Assembly: GCF_022385335.1 (NCBI RefSeq)
Contig: NZ_CP092431.1
Location: 4,650,001 to 4,714,000, forward strand
Source of the DNA: Streptomyces deccanensis
Lineage (GTDB): Bacteria > Actinomycetota > Actinomycetes > Streptomycetales > Streptomycetaceae
Direction of reading: 5' to 3'
DNA length: 64,000 nt
Under the pieces are notes generated by a model, which was given only the letters and a program-made list of their open reading frames with translations, did not search any database and had not been told where the DNA came from. Shown here in pieces: positions 20,496 through 28,717 of the stretch. Within the stretch, counting starts at the first letter, position 1. The number at the start of each line of letters is the position of its first letter. Position numbers and translations under genes: made by a program.

Positions 20496-20702
20496 TCAGC
20501 CGGCCGCGAGTCGGACCATGTCCGCCTGCGGCCCCTTCTGACCCTGCGAGATCTCGAACTCGACCCGCTGGCCCTCTTCCAGGGTGCGGTAACCGTCCAT
20601 CTGGATCGCGCTGTAGTGGACGAATACATCCGCACCACCGTCGACCGCGATGAAGCCGTACCCCTTCTCCGCGTTGAACCACTTGACGGTGCCCTGAGCC
20701 AT
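20496..20702 (-). CDS. Cold-shock protein (CspA family)
   Basis: A 68-residue single cold-shock domain. The RNA-binding motifs are [11 protein letters not shown] (RNP1-like) and DVFVHYSAI (RNP2). It binds single-stranded RNA or DNA and acts as an RNA chaperone. The start is ATG 20702 ([10 protein letters not shown]), with GGGGAG upstream. The region before it (20703-21067) is unusually AT-rich for this chromosome and could be a long leader, as in other csp genes. Confidence 0.95.
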   Translation of the reverse strand: MAQGTVKWFNAEKGYGFIAVDGGADVFVHYSAIQMDGYRTLEEGQRVEFEISQGQKGPQADMVRLAAG

Positions 20703-21067
20703 GCCTAACTCCCCTATTACTGGCCCTTGCACAGATCCACACTTCGCGGATCCGGGTCAGACCTCACCCCCCAACGGTTGGGGGTGTGCGCCGGAACGCG
20801 TCGACCGCGGCCGAATGTATCTGTCCAACTGCCCTCTGCAACAGGTCAATCGGACGAGAATTCTGGACACGACCGGTCGGGAATGTACGAACAATTCGCC
20901 CGAATTCAGGGCAAGTCGGGCCCCACAAAGGGAACAAAATACACAAAAGGCCTGCACACTTTGGCTACTTCATATAGGGCGTGCGGCGCGATCACATATG
21001 CGCCCGGCAAGAAATCACTACGGTGATCGGACCGGGTTCCCCAACTCTACAGTGCTCAACCATAGAG
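20703..21067. promoter_or_regulatory. AT-rich leader/promoter region of the cold-shock gene
   Basis: This 365-bp gap holds no convincing gene and has the lowest GC content of the window's first third. A short hairpin (ACCCCCCAACGGTTGGGGGT region, 20767-20786) lies in what would be the mRNA leader. Promoter boxes cannot be fixed by eye. Confidence 0.4.
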
Positions 21068-21104
21068 AATTGCCCCCTCCGCTTCTCTCACGGAGGGGGC
21101 AATT
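21068..21104 (-). terminator. Terminator of the thrC-cysO unit
   Basis: A perfect 14-bp stem (21068-21081 with 21091-21104) with a 9-nt loop lies 61 nt after the cysO stop. Confidence 0.8.
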
Positions 21105-21164
21105 CGATGAACTCTCGGTAATCAATGTTACCGACGGTTACTACCGACCGGTACGGAGCGGCGG

Positions 21165-21440
21165 TCAGCCACCGGCGACCGCGGGAATGATCGACACGCC
21201 CGCACCGTCCGGCGTGGCCGTCTCCAGCCCCTGCTCGAACCGCACATCGTCGTCATTCACGTACACGTTCACGAACCGCCGCAGCTTGCCCTGGTCGTCC
21301 AGAACCCGGGCGGCGATCCCGTTGTGGTTCTTCTCGAGATCGGCGATGACCTCGCCGAGGGTCGCCCCTTCGGCCTGGACCTCGGCCTGCCCACCGGTGT
21401 AGGTGCGAAGGATGGTGGGGATGCGGACGTTGACGGACAT
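21165..21440 (-). CDS. cysO: Sulfur-carrier protein CysO (MoaD/ThiS fold)
   Basis: A 91-residue ubiquitin-like protein ending in Gly-Gly (PAVAGG), the tail that is thiocarboxylated. The stretches IPTILR, GGQ, VNVYVNDDDVRF and the tail match M. tuberculosis CysO closely. CysO donates sulfur from its thiocarboxylate to O-phosphoserine via CysM, after which Mec releases cysteine. Neither mec nor cysM is here; instead the gene follows thrC. GGAGG precedes the ATG. A copy of the palindromic repeat family lies between thrC and cysO. Confidence 0.85.
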   Translation of the reverse strand: MSVNVRIPTILRTYTGGQAEVQAEGATLGEVIADLEKNHNGIAARVLDDQGKLRRFVNVYVNDDDVRFEQGLETATPDGAGVSIIPAVAGG

Positions 21441-21474
21441 GATCTGAAACCTCCGGGGAGTGCAGCGAACCTAA

Positions 21475-21510
21475 GGGGCGCGGGGAACTGCGCGACAAGC
21501 CCCCACTTAC
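21475..21510 (+). repeat. Streptomyces palindromic repeat, copy 1 (single arm)
   Basis: Contains the core GGGGCGCGGGGAACTGCGCG followed by a CAAGCCCCC tail, as at five other loci in the window. It lies between thrC and cysO. Confidence 0.85.
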
Positions 21511-21542
21511 CCGCAGCCGAACGACTTGCTGACGGGTCCTGC

Positions 21543-22847
21543 TTACGCGAGGCCGGCCTCACGGAACGAATCAAGGCTGGGCCGGATGGTGGCGGTGAGC
21601 CCCGTCCCCGCCACCGCGTCCAGCGTCTTGAGACCGTCACCGGTGTTGAGCACGACCGTGGTGAGCGTCGGGTCCAGCAGCCCGTCCTCGATCAGCTTCT
21701 TCGTCACGCCCACGGTCACCCCACCGGCGGTCTCCGCGAAGATCCCCTCGGTCCGCGCGAGCAGCTTGATCGCCTCGACGACCTGCTCGTCCGTGACGTC
21801 CTCCACGGCCCCGCCGGTCCGCCGCGCGATGTCCAGCACGTACGGCCCGTCCGCCGGGTTGCCGATCGCGAGCGACTTGGCGATGGTGTTCGGCTTCTGG
21901 GGGCGCACCACGTCGTGCCCGGCCTTGAAGGCCACCGACACCGGCGAGCACCCCTCGGCCTGCGCGCCGAAGATCTTGTACGGCTTGTCCTCGACGAGCC
22001 CGAGCTTGATCAGCTCCTGGAGCCCCTTGTCGATCTTCGTGAGCTGCGACCCGGAGGCGATCGGCACCACCAGCTGGTCGGGGAGCTGCCAGCCGAGCTG
22101 CTCGCAGATCTCGTACGCGAGGGTCTTGGAGCCCTCCGCGTAGTACGGCCGCAGGTTGACGTTGACGAAGCCCCAGCCCTCGCCGGCCGGGTCGCCGATC
22201 AGCTCGGAGCAGAAGCGGTTCACGTCGTCATAGTTGCCCTCGATGCCGACGAGCTCGCCGCCGTAGACCGCGGCCATGACGACCTTGCCCTGCTCCAGGT
22301 CGTGCGGGATGAACACACAGGACCGGAAGCCGGCGCGGGCGGCGGCGGCGCCGACGGCACCGGCCAGGTTGCCCGTGGAGGAGCAGGAGAGGGTGGTGAA
22401 GCCGAAGGCGCGGGCCGCTTCCAGGGCCTGGGCGACGACGCGGTCCTTGAAGGAGTGCGTCGGGTTGCCGGAGTCGTCCTTGATGAACAGCTTGCCGGCG
22501 TCGACACCGAGCGCGGCGGCCAGGTTGTCGGCCTTGACGAGCTGGGTCCAGCCGGGGTTGATGTTCGGCTTGTCGGCGACGTCGGCCGGAACGGGCAGCA
22601 GGGGCGCGTAACGCCAGATGTTCGCGGGCCCGGACTCGATCGTCTTCCGCAGCTCCTCCGTTTCGTACGCGGAGTAGTCGTACGCGATCTCGAGGGGACC
22701 GAAACACTCCTCGCAGGCGAAGACCGGTCCGAGGGGGACGCGGTGGCCGCACTCACGACAGCTCAGCGCGGCGGCGGGGCCGAGGTCTACCGTGGAACCG
22801 GTGGAGGCGGAGGATTCGGTGGTGCTTGCAACAGTCTGCGCAGCCAT
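21543..22847 (-). CDS. thrC: Threonine synthase
   Basis: A 434-residue PLP enzyme that converts O-phosphohomoserine to threonine. It has an N-terminal zinc-ribbon-like segment (CRECG and CEECFGPLE), typical of this class, and the PLP lysine in THSFKDR. The phosphate loop resembles SCSSTGNLAGA. ATG 22847 is chosen; the GAGGAGAAAGG ribosome site abuts the last helix of a SAM-I riboswitch, so translation should fall when SAM is plentiful. This controls the branch between threonine and methionine. Confidence 0.95.
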   Translation of the reverse strand: MAAQTVASTTESSASTGSTVDLGPAAALSCRECGHRVPLGPVFACEECFGPLEIAYDYSAYETEELRKTIESGPANIWRYAPLLPVPADVADKPNINPGWTQLVKADNLAAALGVDAGKLFIKDDSGNPTHSFKDRVVAQALEAARAFGFTTLSCSSTGNLAGAVGAAAARAGFRSCVFIPHDLEQGKVVMAAVYGGELVGIEGNYDDVNRFCSELIGDPAGEGWGFVNVNLRPYYAEGSKTLAYEICEQLGWQLPDQLVVPIASGSQLTKIDKGLQELIKLGLVEDKPYKIFGAQAEGCSPVSVAFKAGHDVVRPQKPNTIAKSLAIGNPADGPYVLDIARRTGGAVEDVTDEQVVEAIKLLARTEGIFAETAGGVTVGVTKKLIEDGLLDPTLTTVVLNTGDGLKTLDAVAGTGLTATIRPSLDSFREAGLA

Positions 22848-23152
22848 GGAGGCGAGGCCCTTTCTCCTCATCTTCCTCACGACGCACTTCGCCGTGAGAC
22901 GGATTTGGCACCTTCCCTAGCCGGGAGCCTCGCGGTGTGATCGACAGTGATCACTACGAGACCGGCTGGAGGGTTGCCGGGGCTTCATCGGGCCGTATCC
23001 CTCTGCCCCTCTGGATGAGCGGTATTTGGTTGTATACGCCGACGAGCCGCGACATGCGATGGTCACCAGCGTTGTCCAAGACTGTAACCGAAGGCCAGGA
23101 CAGTTGAGAGAGCCGTCCGAACCGCGAGATGAACGCAGAGGAGCCGCGCACT
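22848..23152. promoter_or_regulatory. Divergent thrC/gpgS intergenic region
   Basis: The gap is mostly the SAM riboswitch (22867-23019). The remaining bases to 23152 must hold the thrC promoter and the gpgS promoter. No further element is evident. Confidence 0.6.
22867..23019 (-). ncRNA. SAM-I riboswitch (S-box) in the thrC leader
   Basis: The leftward strand shows the conserved S-box order. P1 5' strand is CTCATC (23019-23014), then AGAGGG, then CGGCCCGATGAAGCCCCGGC with CAACC, a variable stem, GAAGGTGCCAAATCC, and P1 3' strand GATGAG (22872-22867). The P1 3' strand directly touches the thrC ribosome site, so control is probably at translation initiation: SAM closes P1 and hides the site. 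No terminator is visible between riboswitch and gene. Confidence 0.9.
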
Positions 23153-24097
23153 GTGCTGAACGAAGTCGAGCACTGGCTGAACACCCGCTCCTGGTCCATG
23201 TCCGACCGCCCGCTCCACCGCATCATGGCCGCGAAACGAGCCACGGGACAGACGGTCAGCGTCGTCCTGCCCGCGCTGAACGAGGAGGAGACGGTCGGCG
23301 ACATCGTCGCGATCATCCGCCATGACCTCATGCGGCAGGTCCCGCTCGTCGACGAGATCGTGGTCGTCGACTCCGGCTCGACGGACCGGACGTCGCAGGT
23401 CGCGGCCGCCGCCGGGGCGCGGGTCGTCCACCGCGACTCGATCCTGCCCCGTATCCCGGCCGTGCCCGGCAAGGGCGAGGTGCTGTGGCGGTCGCTGATG
23501 GTGACGTCCGGCGACATCGTCTGCTTCATCGACGCGGACCTCAGGGAGTTCTCGTCGGACTTCGTCTCCGGGATCGTCGGCCCGCTGCTCACCGAGCCCG
23601 GTGTCGACCTCGTCAAGGCGATGTACGACCGCCCCCTCGGCTCCGCCGCCGGACAGGGCGGCCGTGTGACCGAACTCATGGCCCGCCCCCTCCTCAACAT
23701 GCACTGGCCCCAGCTGGCCGGCTTCGTCCAGCCGCTCGGCGGCGAGTACGCGGCACGGCGCTCGCTCCTCGAACGGCTGCCGTTCCCGGTGGGCTACGGC
23801 ATCGAGCTGGGCATGCTGGTCGACGCGCTCCACCTGGTCGGCCTCGACGCGCTGGCCCAGGTCGATGTGGGCGTCCGCAAACACCGCCACCAGGACGGGG
23901 CGGCGCTGGGCCGCATGTCCGCGGCGATCTACCGCACGGCTCAGCTGCGGCTGGCCCGGGGGCACCTGATCCGTCCGGTGCTGACGCAGTTCGAGCGGGG
24001 GCGGGAGGGGTTCGAGCCGCGCACGTATTCGGTGGACCTGGAGGAACGGCCGCCGATGGTGGAGATCGGGGAGTACGTGCGGCGAAAGGCCGCGTGA
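23153..24097 (+). CDS. gpgS: Glucosyl-3-phosphoglycerate synthase
   Basis: A 314-residue GT81-type glycosyltransferase. The GT-A nucleotide-binding strand is VVLPALNEEETV, the metal-binding motif is DADLREF, and the signature GGEYAARRSLLERLPFPVGYGIE is characteristic. It moves glucose from UDP- or ADP-glucose to 3-phosphoglycerate, the first step to glucosylglycerate and methylglucose polysaccharides. GTG 23153 is preferred because GAGGAG lies 10 nt upstream; ATG 23129 is in frame but has a weaker site. Confidence 0.9.
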   Translation: MLNEVEHWLNTRSWSMSDRPLHRIMAAKRATGQTVSVVLPALNEEETVGDIVAIIRHDLMRQVPLVDEIVVVDSGSTDRTSQVAAAAGARVVHRDSILPRIPAVPGKGEVLWRSLMVTSGDIVCFIDADLREFSSDFVSGIVGPLLTEPGVDLVKAMYDRPLGSAAGQGGRVTELMARPLLNMHWPQLAGFVQPLGGEYAARRSLLERLPFPVGYGIELGMLVDALHLVGLDALAQVDVGVRKHRHQDGAALGRMSAAIYRTAQLRLARGHLIRPVLTQFERGREGFEPRTYSVDLEERPPMVEIGEYVRRKAA

Positions 24098-24131
24098 GGG
24101 GTGGGGTGGTTCTGTCGTCGGGCGGGTGCGG

Positions 24132-24262
24132 GCCCGGTGGGGGCCGTTCGCGCAGTTCCCCGCGCCCCTGAAAAGCCGGGGCTGCGCCCCGCGCTTTTCA
24201 GGCCCGCAGGGCCTGGTCTTTCAGGGGCGCGGGGAACTGCGCGAGAAGCCCCACCGGGCCGC
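24132..24262. repeat. Streptomyces palindromic repeat, copy 2 (complete inverted pair)
   Basis: Arms 24150-24173 and 24219-24242 carry the same 24-bp core in opposite orientations. Flanks GCCCGGTGGGG and CCCCACCGGGC also pair, and an inner GGGGCTGCGCCCC hairpin is present. The whole could fold into a long cruciform. It lies between gpgS and otsA. Confidence 0.9.
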
Positions 24263-24325
24263 GGCCGCCGACGCACCCGCACCCCCCACCCCATCAGGCG
24301 CCCGGTACACAGCCGCACCCCACGT

Positions 24326-24359
24326 TTGACCGGCGGAGCCCGTGGCTAGGTTGTGCCGT
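24326..24359 (+). promoter_or_regulatory. Candidate promoter of otsA (leaderless)
   Basis: TTGACC at 24326-24331 and TAGGTT at 24347-24352 place transcription start at or next to the ATG at 24360, which has no ribosome site. Spacing is 15 bp, short for this class, so the call is tentative. Confidence 0.4.
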
Positions 24360-25772
24360 ATGGCATCGACGCACAGCGCGCGGATCCTCGTCGCCTCCAA
24401 CCGCGGCCCCATCACGTACACGGAGGACGAATCCGGCGCCCTCACAGCGAAGCGCGGCGGCGGCGGACTCGTCTCGGGGCTCTCCGCGATCGACTCGGAG
24501 GCGGGGGCCGTCTGGGTCTGCTCCGCCCTCGGCGACGGCGACCGCGAGGCCGTACGCCGCGGCGTCGGCGAGCCCGGCGTCCGCATGCTCGACATCCCCG
24601 CCGACGTGCACCACGACGCGTACAACGGCGTCGCCAACTCCACGCTGTGGTTCGTGCACCACATGCTCTACCAGACCCCGCTGGAACCTTCCTTCGACGC
24701 GGAGTTCCGGCGCCAGTGGGCGTCGTACGAGACGTACAACCGCGCCTTCGCCGAGGCGCTCGCGCAGGAGGCGGCGGACGGCGCGGCCGTGCTCGTGCAG
24801 GACTACCACCTGACCCTGGTCCCCCGGATGCTCCGCGAACTCCGCCCCGACCTGCGGATCGGCCACTTCTCCCACACCCCGTGGGCGCCCGTCGACTACT
24901 TCCGGCTGCTGCCCGACGACATCGCCGCGCAGGTCCTCGACGGCATCCTCGGCGCCGACCGGGCCGCGTTCCTCACGCGGCGGTGGGCGGACGCGTTCAC
25001 CGAGTGCGCGCGCGCCGTCCTCGGCCCCGACGCCGCGTCCGGCACCCGGATCGGCGTGCACGGCCTGGGCGCCGACGCGGACTTCCTGCGGGCCCGCGCC
25101 CACGAGGCGGACGTCGACGACCGCATGGCCGCGCTGCGCGAGCAGATCGGTACGGCGCCCGACGGCACCCCGCGCCGCACGATCGTCCGCGTCGACCGCA
25201 CGGAACTCTCCAAGAACATCGTGCGCGGCCTGCACGCCTACCGACAGCTCCTCGACGAGCAGCCGACCTGGCGCGAGCGCGTCGTGCACATCGCCCTCGC
25301 CTACCCGTCGCGGCAGGACCTCGCGGTGTACCGGGACTACATGAGCGAGGTCCAGCGGGTCGCGGACGACATCAACGAGCGGTACGGGACGCCGGGTTGG
25401 ACCCCGGTCGTCCTCCACCTCAAGGACGACTTCGCCCGCTCCCTCGCGGCCTACCGGCTCGCCGACGTGGCCCTGGTGAACCCCATCCGGGACGGCATGA
25501 ACCTCGTCGCCAAGGAGGTGCCGGTCGTCTCCGACGAGGGATGCGCGCTGGTGCTGTCGCGAGAGGCCGGGGCGTACGAGGAACTGGGCGACGACTCGTT
25601 GGTGGTGAACCCGTACGACGTGGTGGGTACGGCGGCCGCCCTGCACGAGGCGTTGTCCCTGCCGGAGCCCGAGCGGGCGGAACGGACGAAGCGGCTCGCG
25701 GGGGCGGCGACCGCGTTGCCGCCGACGCGGTGGTTCCTGGATCAGCTGGAGGCGTTGGCGGGCGCCCGGTAA
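24360..25772 (+). CDS. otsA: Trehalose-6-phosphate synthase
   Basis: A 470-residue GT20 enzyme joining NDP-glucose and glucose-6-phosphate. The N-terminal SNRGPITY and GGGLVSGL bind phosphate, VQDYHLTLVP and HTPWAP are family marks, VDRTELSKNI lies in the second Rossmann domain, and NPIRDGMNLVAKE binds the nucleotide sugar. It ends 19 bp from the otsB stop in a convergent arrangement. ATG 24360 lacks a ribosome site and is probably translated leaderless. Confidence 0.95.
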   Translation: MASTHSARILVASNRGPITYTEDESGALTAKRGGGGLVSGLSAIDSEAGAVWVCSALGDGDREAVRRGVGEPGVRMLDIPADVHHDAYNGVANSTLWFVHHMLYQTPLEPSFDAEFRRQWASYETYNRAFAEALAQEAADGAAVLVQDYHLTLVPRMLRELRPDLRIGHFSHTPWAPVDYFRLLPDDIAAQVLDGILGADRAAFLTRRWADAFTECARAVLGPDAASGTRIGVHGLGADADFLRARAHEADVDDRMAALREQIGTAPDGTPRRTIVRVDRTELSKNIVRGLHAYRQLLDEQPTWRERVVHIALAYPSRQDLAVYRDYMSEVQRVADDINERYGTPGWTPVVLHLKDDFARSLAAYRLADVALVNPIRDGMNLVAKEVPVVSDEGCALVLSREAGAYEELGDDSLVVNPYDVVGTAAALHEALSLPEPERAERTKRLAGAATALPPTRWFLDQLEALAGAR

Positions 25773-25791
25773 TCGCTGGGCGCCCGACTGC

Positions 25792-26652
25792 CTATACGTG
25801 CTCGGCGATGGCCGCGAGCAGGCGTACGACGCCTGCCGGGCCGTCGACCACCAGGTCCGCCCGCTCCGACACTTCGGTGACCTCCGTGCTGCCGCTGCAG
25901 ACCAGCAGGCCCGGTGTGCCCTCGGCGCGGAGTTTCTCGACGGTGGCGAAGGCGGGGAGGTCGCCGAGGTCGTCGCCGGCGTAGAGGACGGACTCGGCGG
26001 CGGTCTCCGCGAGGTGGTCGCGCAGGGCCACGCCCTTGTCCATGCCCGGGGGGCGGAGTTCGAGGACCAGCCGGCCGGGTTCGACGATGAGACCGTGGCG
26101 CGCGGCGAGGTCGGTCAGGGGCGTGCGCAGGGCCTCGAAGGCGGCCTGGGGGTCGGTGGCACGGCGGGTGTGGACGGCGACCGCGCGGCCCTTCTCCTCG
26201 ATCCAGGCGCCGTCCCGGGCGCCGAGTCCGTCCAGCAGGCCGGGCAGTTCCGCGCGGACCGCGGCGACACCGGGGTGCGGGGCGGGGGCGCTGACGGTGC
26301 CGGTGGCGGCGTCCCAGCGTTCGGCGCCGTAGTGGCCGAGGACGACGAGGTGTTCCAGGCCGGGGACGTCGGCGAAGCCGCCGTGGCGGACGGCGACGCT
26401 CGCGGGGCGGCCGGTCACCACGGCGACGGAGGCGACCTTGGGCGCGAGCGCGGCGAGCGCGGCGACCGCGTCGGGGTGGGCGCGGGCCTGTTCGGGGTCC
26501 GCGACGATGGGGGCGAGGGTGCCGTCGAAGTCGAGGGCGATCACCGTACGGCCGGGTCGGTCGAGGATCGCCGCCAGCGCGTCCCGCCCGGCGGAGGTCA
26601 CGGGTGTCGGCAAGGTGGCTCGGGGGGTCTCTGCGTCCTTGTGGCTGCCCAT
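25792..26652 (-). CDS. otsB: Trehalose-6-phosphate phosphatase
   Basis: A 286-residue HAD phosphatase. The catalytic motif is LDFDGTLAPI (nucleophile and acid Asp), motif II lies near VVTGRPAS, and motif IV is YAGDDLGD. It removes phosphate from the OtsA product to give trehalose. It is convergent with otsA and starts at ATG 26652. The small gene at 26678 lies 25 nt upstream on the same strand and may be co-transcribed. Confidence 0.93.
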   Translation of the reverse strand: MGSHKDAETPRATLPTPVTSAGRDALAAILDRPGRTVIALDFDGTLAPIVADPEQARAHPDAVAALAALAPKVASVAVVTGRPASVAVRHGGFADVPGLEHLVVLGHYGAERWDAATGTVSAPAPHPGVAAVRAELPGLLDGLGARDGAWIEEKGRAVAVHTRRATDPQAAFEALRTPLTDLAARHGLIVEPGRLVLELRPPGMDKGVALRDHLAETAAESVLYAGDDLGDLPAFATVEKLRAEGTPGLLVCSGSTEVTEVSERADLVVDGPAGVVRLLAAIAEHV

Positions 26653-26677
26653 GCGTCGACCCTATCCGCCGTGTCCG

Positions 26678-26905
26678 TCATCGCTCCTCGCGGCGGGCCT
26701 CTCTGACCCTTCGCAGCCGGTTGACGGTGACCGGGTCGTGGGCGAGGGCGCGGGGGTCGTCGAGCAGAGCGTTGAGCAGCTGGTAGTACCGCACGGGTGC
26801 GATCCCGAGCCGCTCCCTTATGGCCCGCTCCTTGGCCCCCGGCCCCTCCCACCCCTGCCGCTCCACGGCGAGGATGGCCTGTTCACGAGGCTCGAGCGCG
26901 TCCAT
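26678..26905 (-). CDS. Small DUF3263-family protein
   Basis: A 75-residue, mostly helical protein (MDALEPREQAILAVERQGWE, then RERLGIAPVRYYQLLN). This looks like the DUF3263 family, whose segment around PVRYYQ resembles a helix-turn-helix. It is conserved next to otsB in Streptomyces, as far as I recall. ATG 26905 is preferred over longer in-frame starts, which would translate the palindromic repeat upstream. The function is unknown; a DNA-binding role is only a suggestion. Confidence 0.75.
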   Translation of the reverse strand: MDALEPREQAILAVERQGWEGPGAKERAIRERLGIAPVRYYQLLNALLDDPRALAHDPVTVNRLRRVREARREER

Positions 26906-26977
26906 GCGACGACGGTAACGGAAGGGTGTGACAGGGCGCCCAGTAGCTCGGGGGTGCGGGTGCGATGGCGACTGCGG

Positions 26978-27130
26978 GCCCGGTGGGGCTTCTCGCGCAG
27001 TTCCCCGCGCCCCTGAAAAGCAGGGGCTGCGCCCCAGGCTTTTCAGGCCCGCAGGGCCGTGGTCTTTCAGGCCCGCAGGGGCCTGGTCTTTTAGGGGCGC
27101 GGGGAACTGCGCGAGAAGCCCCACCGGAGC
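26978..27130. repeat. Streptomyces palindromic repeat, copy 3 (complete inverted pair)
   Basis: Arms around 26991-27014 and 27093-27115 carry the shared core in opposite orientations. The flanks (GGGCCCGGTGGGG with CCCCACCGG) also pair. The centre contains a partial duplication of TTTCAGGCCCGCAGGG (twice), so the copy has grown by slippage. It lies between the small gene at 26678 and the sugar-binding lipoprotein gene. Confidence 0.9.
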
Positions 27131-27184
27131 CGCACCCGCCAACACGCCCGAACCCCCGAGCTACTAGGCGCCCCCAAGCCGCGT

Positions 27185-28531
27185 CTATCCCTCCCGATCC
27201 GCCACAGTCGCCGTCTGCTGCAGTTGCTCCAGCACGACCCCCGGCTCCACCCCCGGCCGCACCGCCCGCCCGATCTGCTCCTTGACCGCCGCGCTGACAT
27301 CCGCCCAGGACGTCTTGCCCACGGGCGGCAACGCGGCGTCGGGAAGCGCGTCGAGGAACGGCCCGAGGGGCGCGTCGTCATCGTCCGTGCCCGCCGCCAT
27401 CGCCTCGGACGCCGACGCGGTCACCGGCAGCAGGTCGTACTCCCGGGAGAAGTCGAGCACGTTCTCGTCGCTGTAGACGAAGTCGAGGAAGTCACCGATC
27501 TCCTCCCCGTGGCCGTTCTGCTTGAAGGCCATCATCCAGTCGGCGACCCCCATGGTCGCGTGCTTCCGCCCGTCGTACCCCGGCAGGACGGCCGTCCCGT
27601 AGTCGACCCCCTCGTCGGCGGCCATCCGCATCAGACTGGGGTGCCCGTTGAGCATCCCCACCTCCCCCCGCGCGAACGCCGCGAACGCGTCGGCCCGGTT
27701 GAGTTCCGCCGGCGCGGTCGGCCCCGTGAGCTTCTTGTCGACCAGCTTGTCCTTGAGCCAGGTGAAGGTCCGGACGTTCTCCTCGGAGTCGATCCGGTAG
27801 GTGCCGACGCTGTCGGTGTAGCCGGCCCCGCCGCTGAGCAGCCACTGCATCGTCTCGGCCTGGGCCTCCTCGGGCCCGAGCGGCAGCGCGTACGGGGTCT
27901 CGACCCCGGCCGCGTCGAGGGCCGCCGCGTCGGCCGCCAGCTCGTTCCAACTGCGCGGGGCGCCGTCGAGGCCCGCCTCGGCGAAGAGCTTCTTGTTGTA
28001 GAAGAGGACACGGGTCGACGCGGCGAACGGCATCCCGTACGCGACGCGCCGCACCTTGCCCGCGTCGGCGAGCTGGGGGAGGAAACCGGCCTGGACGGGG
28101 ATGGAGATCAGGTCGTCCACCTCGTAGAGCCGGTCGGCGGCGGCGTAGTCCGCGTAGGTGCCGGCCTGCGCCATGTCAGGCGCCTCGTCGGCGGCGACCA
28201 TCTCCCTGACCTTGCGGTCGACGTCGTTCCAGGAGTAGACGGTGACGTCGACCGTGACGCCCGGGGTCTTCTTCTCGTACGCCTTCACGACCGCGTCCCA
28301 GTACTTCCGGGAGCTGTTGGCCTCGGAGTCGCCGTAGTCGGCGGCCACCAGCTTCAGGGTGACGCCGGGGCCGTCAGCCGCCGAGGCACCGCACCCCGCA
28401 AGCGTCGCCATCAGCCCCAGCGCGGACAGTGCCGCCATCCCTCTGTTCCTGACGCCGCTGTTCCTGACGCCGCTGTTCCTGACGCCGCTGTTCCAGACGC
28501 CGCTCTTCGTCCGCCGCTGCCGCTGTCGCAC
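27185..28531 (-). CDS. Sugar ABC transporter substrate-binding lipoprotein
   Basis: A family 1 solute-binding lipoprotein, about 448 residues from GTG 28531. The lipobox is TLAGC, followed by a linker and the SBP fold (VYSWNDVDRKV, PFAASTRVLFYNKKLF, GVADWMMAF). Before the hydrophobic segment the protein has four VRNSG-type pentapeptides encoded by a 15-bp repeat, unusual in a signal peptide. GTG 28612 is an alternative start adding 27 residues. No permease genes are near, so it must pair with a distant ABC system, perhaps energised by MsiK. DasR-like sites lie upstream. Confidence 0.85.
   Translation of the reverse strand: MRQRQRRTKSGVWNSGVRNSGVRNSGVRNRGMAALSALGLMATLAGCGASAADGPGVTLKLVAADYGDSEANSSRKYWDAVVKAYEKKTPGVTVDVTVYSWNDVDRKVREMVAADEAPDMAQAGTYADYAAADRLYEVDDLISIPVQAGFLPQLADAGKVRRVAYGMPFAASTRVLFYNKKLFAEAGLDGAPRSWNELAADAAALDAAGVETPYALPLGPEEAQAETMQWLLSGGAGYTDSVGTYRIDSEENVRTFTWLKDKLVDKKLTGPTAPAELNRADAFAAFARGEVGMLNGHPSLMRMAADEGVDYGTAVLPGYDGRKHATMGVADWMMAFKQNGHGEEIGDFLDFVYSDENVLDFSREYDLLPVTASASEAMAAGTDDDDAPLGPFLDALPDAALPPVGKTSWADVSAAVKEQIGRAVRPGVEPGVVLEQLQQTATVADREG
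28441..28505 (-). repeat. 15-bp tandem repeat in the lipoprotein signal region
   Basis: About four head-to-tail copies of GTTCCTGACGCCGCT (plus strand), the last with one change, encode repeated VRNSG units just before the lipoprotein hydrophobic core. Copy number may vary between strains. Confidence 0.85.
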
Positions 28532-28632
28532 TCGTACTGCCCCAAACACATCGCACGTGCCCCGCGTGGACCAGCCTGAGTCACCGGCTCCGCGCTCAAA
28601 GGCGTTGATCACTCAACTTCCCGAACCCTCCA

Positions 28633-28648
28633 TAAGGTCTACACCACC
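28633..28648. promoter_or_regulatory. dre-like DasR operator 1
   Basis: TAAGGTCTACACCACC resembles the DasR consensus ACTGGTCTAGACCACT. It is the nearest of three sites to the lipoprotein gene. Confidence 0.65.
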
Positions 28649-28655
28649 CTCCCCG

Positions 28656-28671
28656 TCAGGTCTAGACCATG
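28656..28671. promoter_or_regulatory. dre-like DasR operator 2
   Basis: TCAGGTCTAGACCATG contains the perfect GGTCTAGACC core of DasR sites. It lies midway in the divergent lipoprotein/nagK region. Confidence 0.85.
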
Positions 28672-28673
28672 CG

Positions 28674-28689
28674 AGTGGACTAGACCTCT
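28674..28689. promoter_or_regulatory. dre-like DasR operator 3
   Basis: AGTGGACTAGACCTCT has one change in the core. It is adjacent to site 2 and about 29 bp before nagK. DasR responds to glucosamine-6-phosphate and N-acetylglucosamine-6-phosphate. Confidence 0.75.
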
Positions 28690-28717
28690 CGCGGGTCGAA
28701 GGGTCACACTGTCCTCC

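Noticed and set aside
22867..22880. Upstream ATG starts for thrC
   Set aside because: They lie in the P1 stem and ribosome-site region of the riboswitch; the protein family starts nearer ATG 22847.
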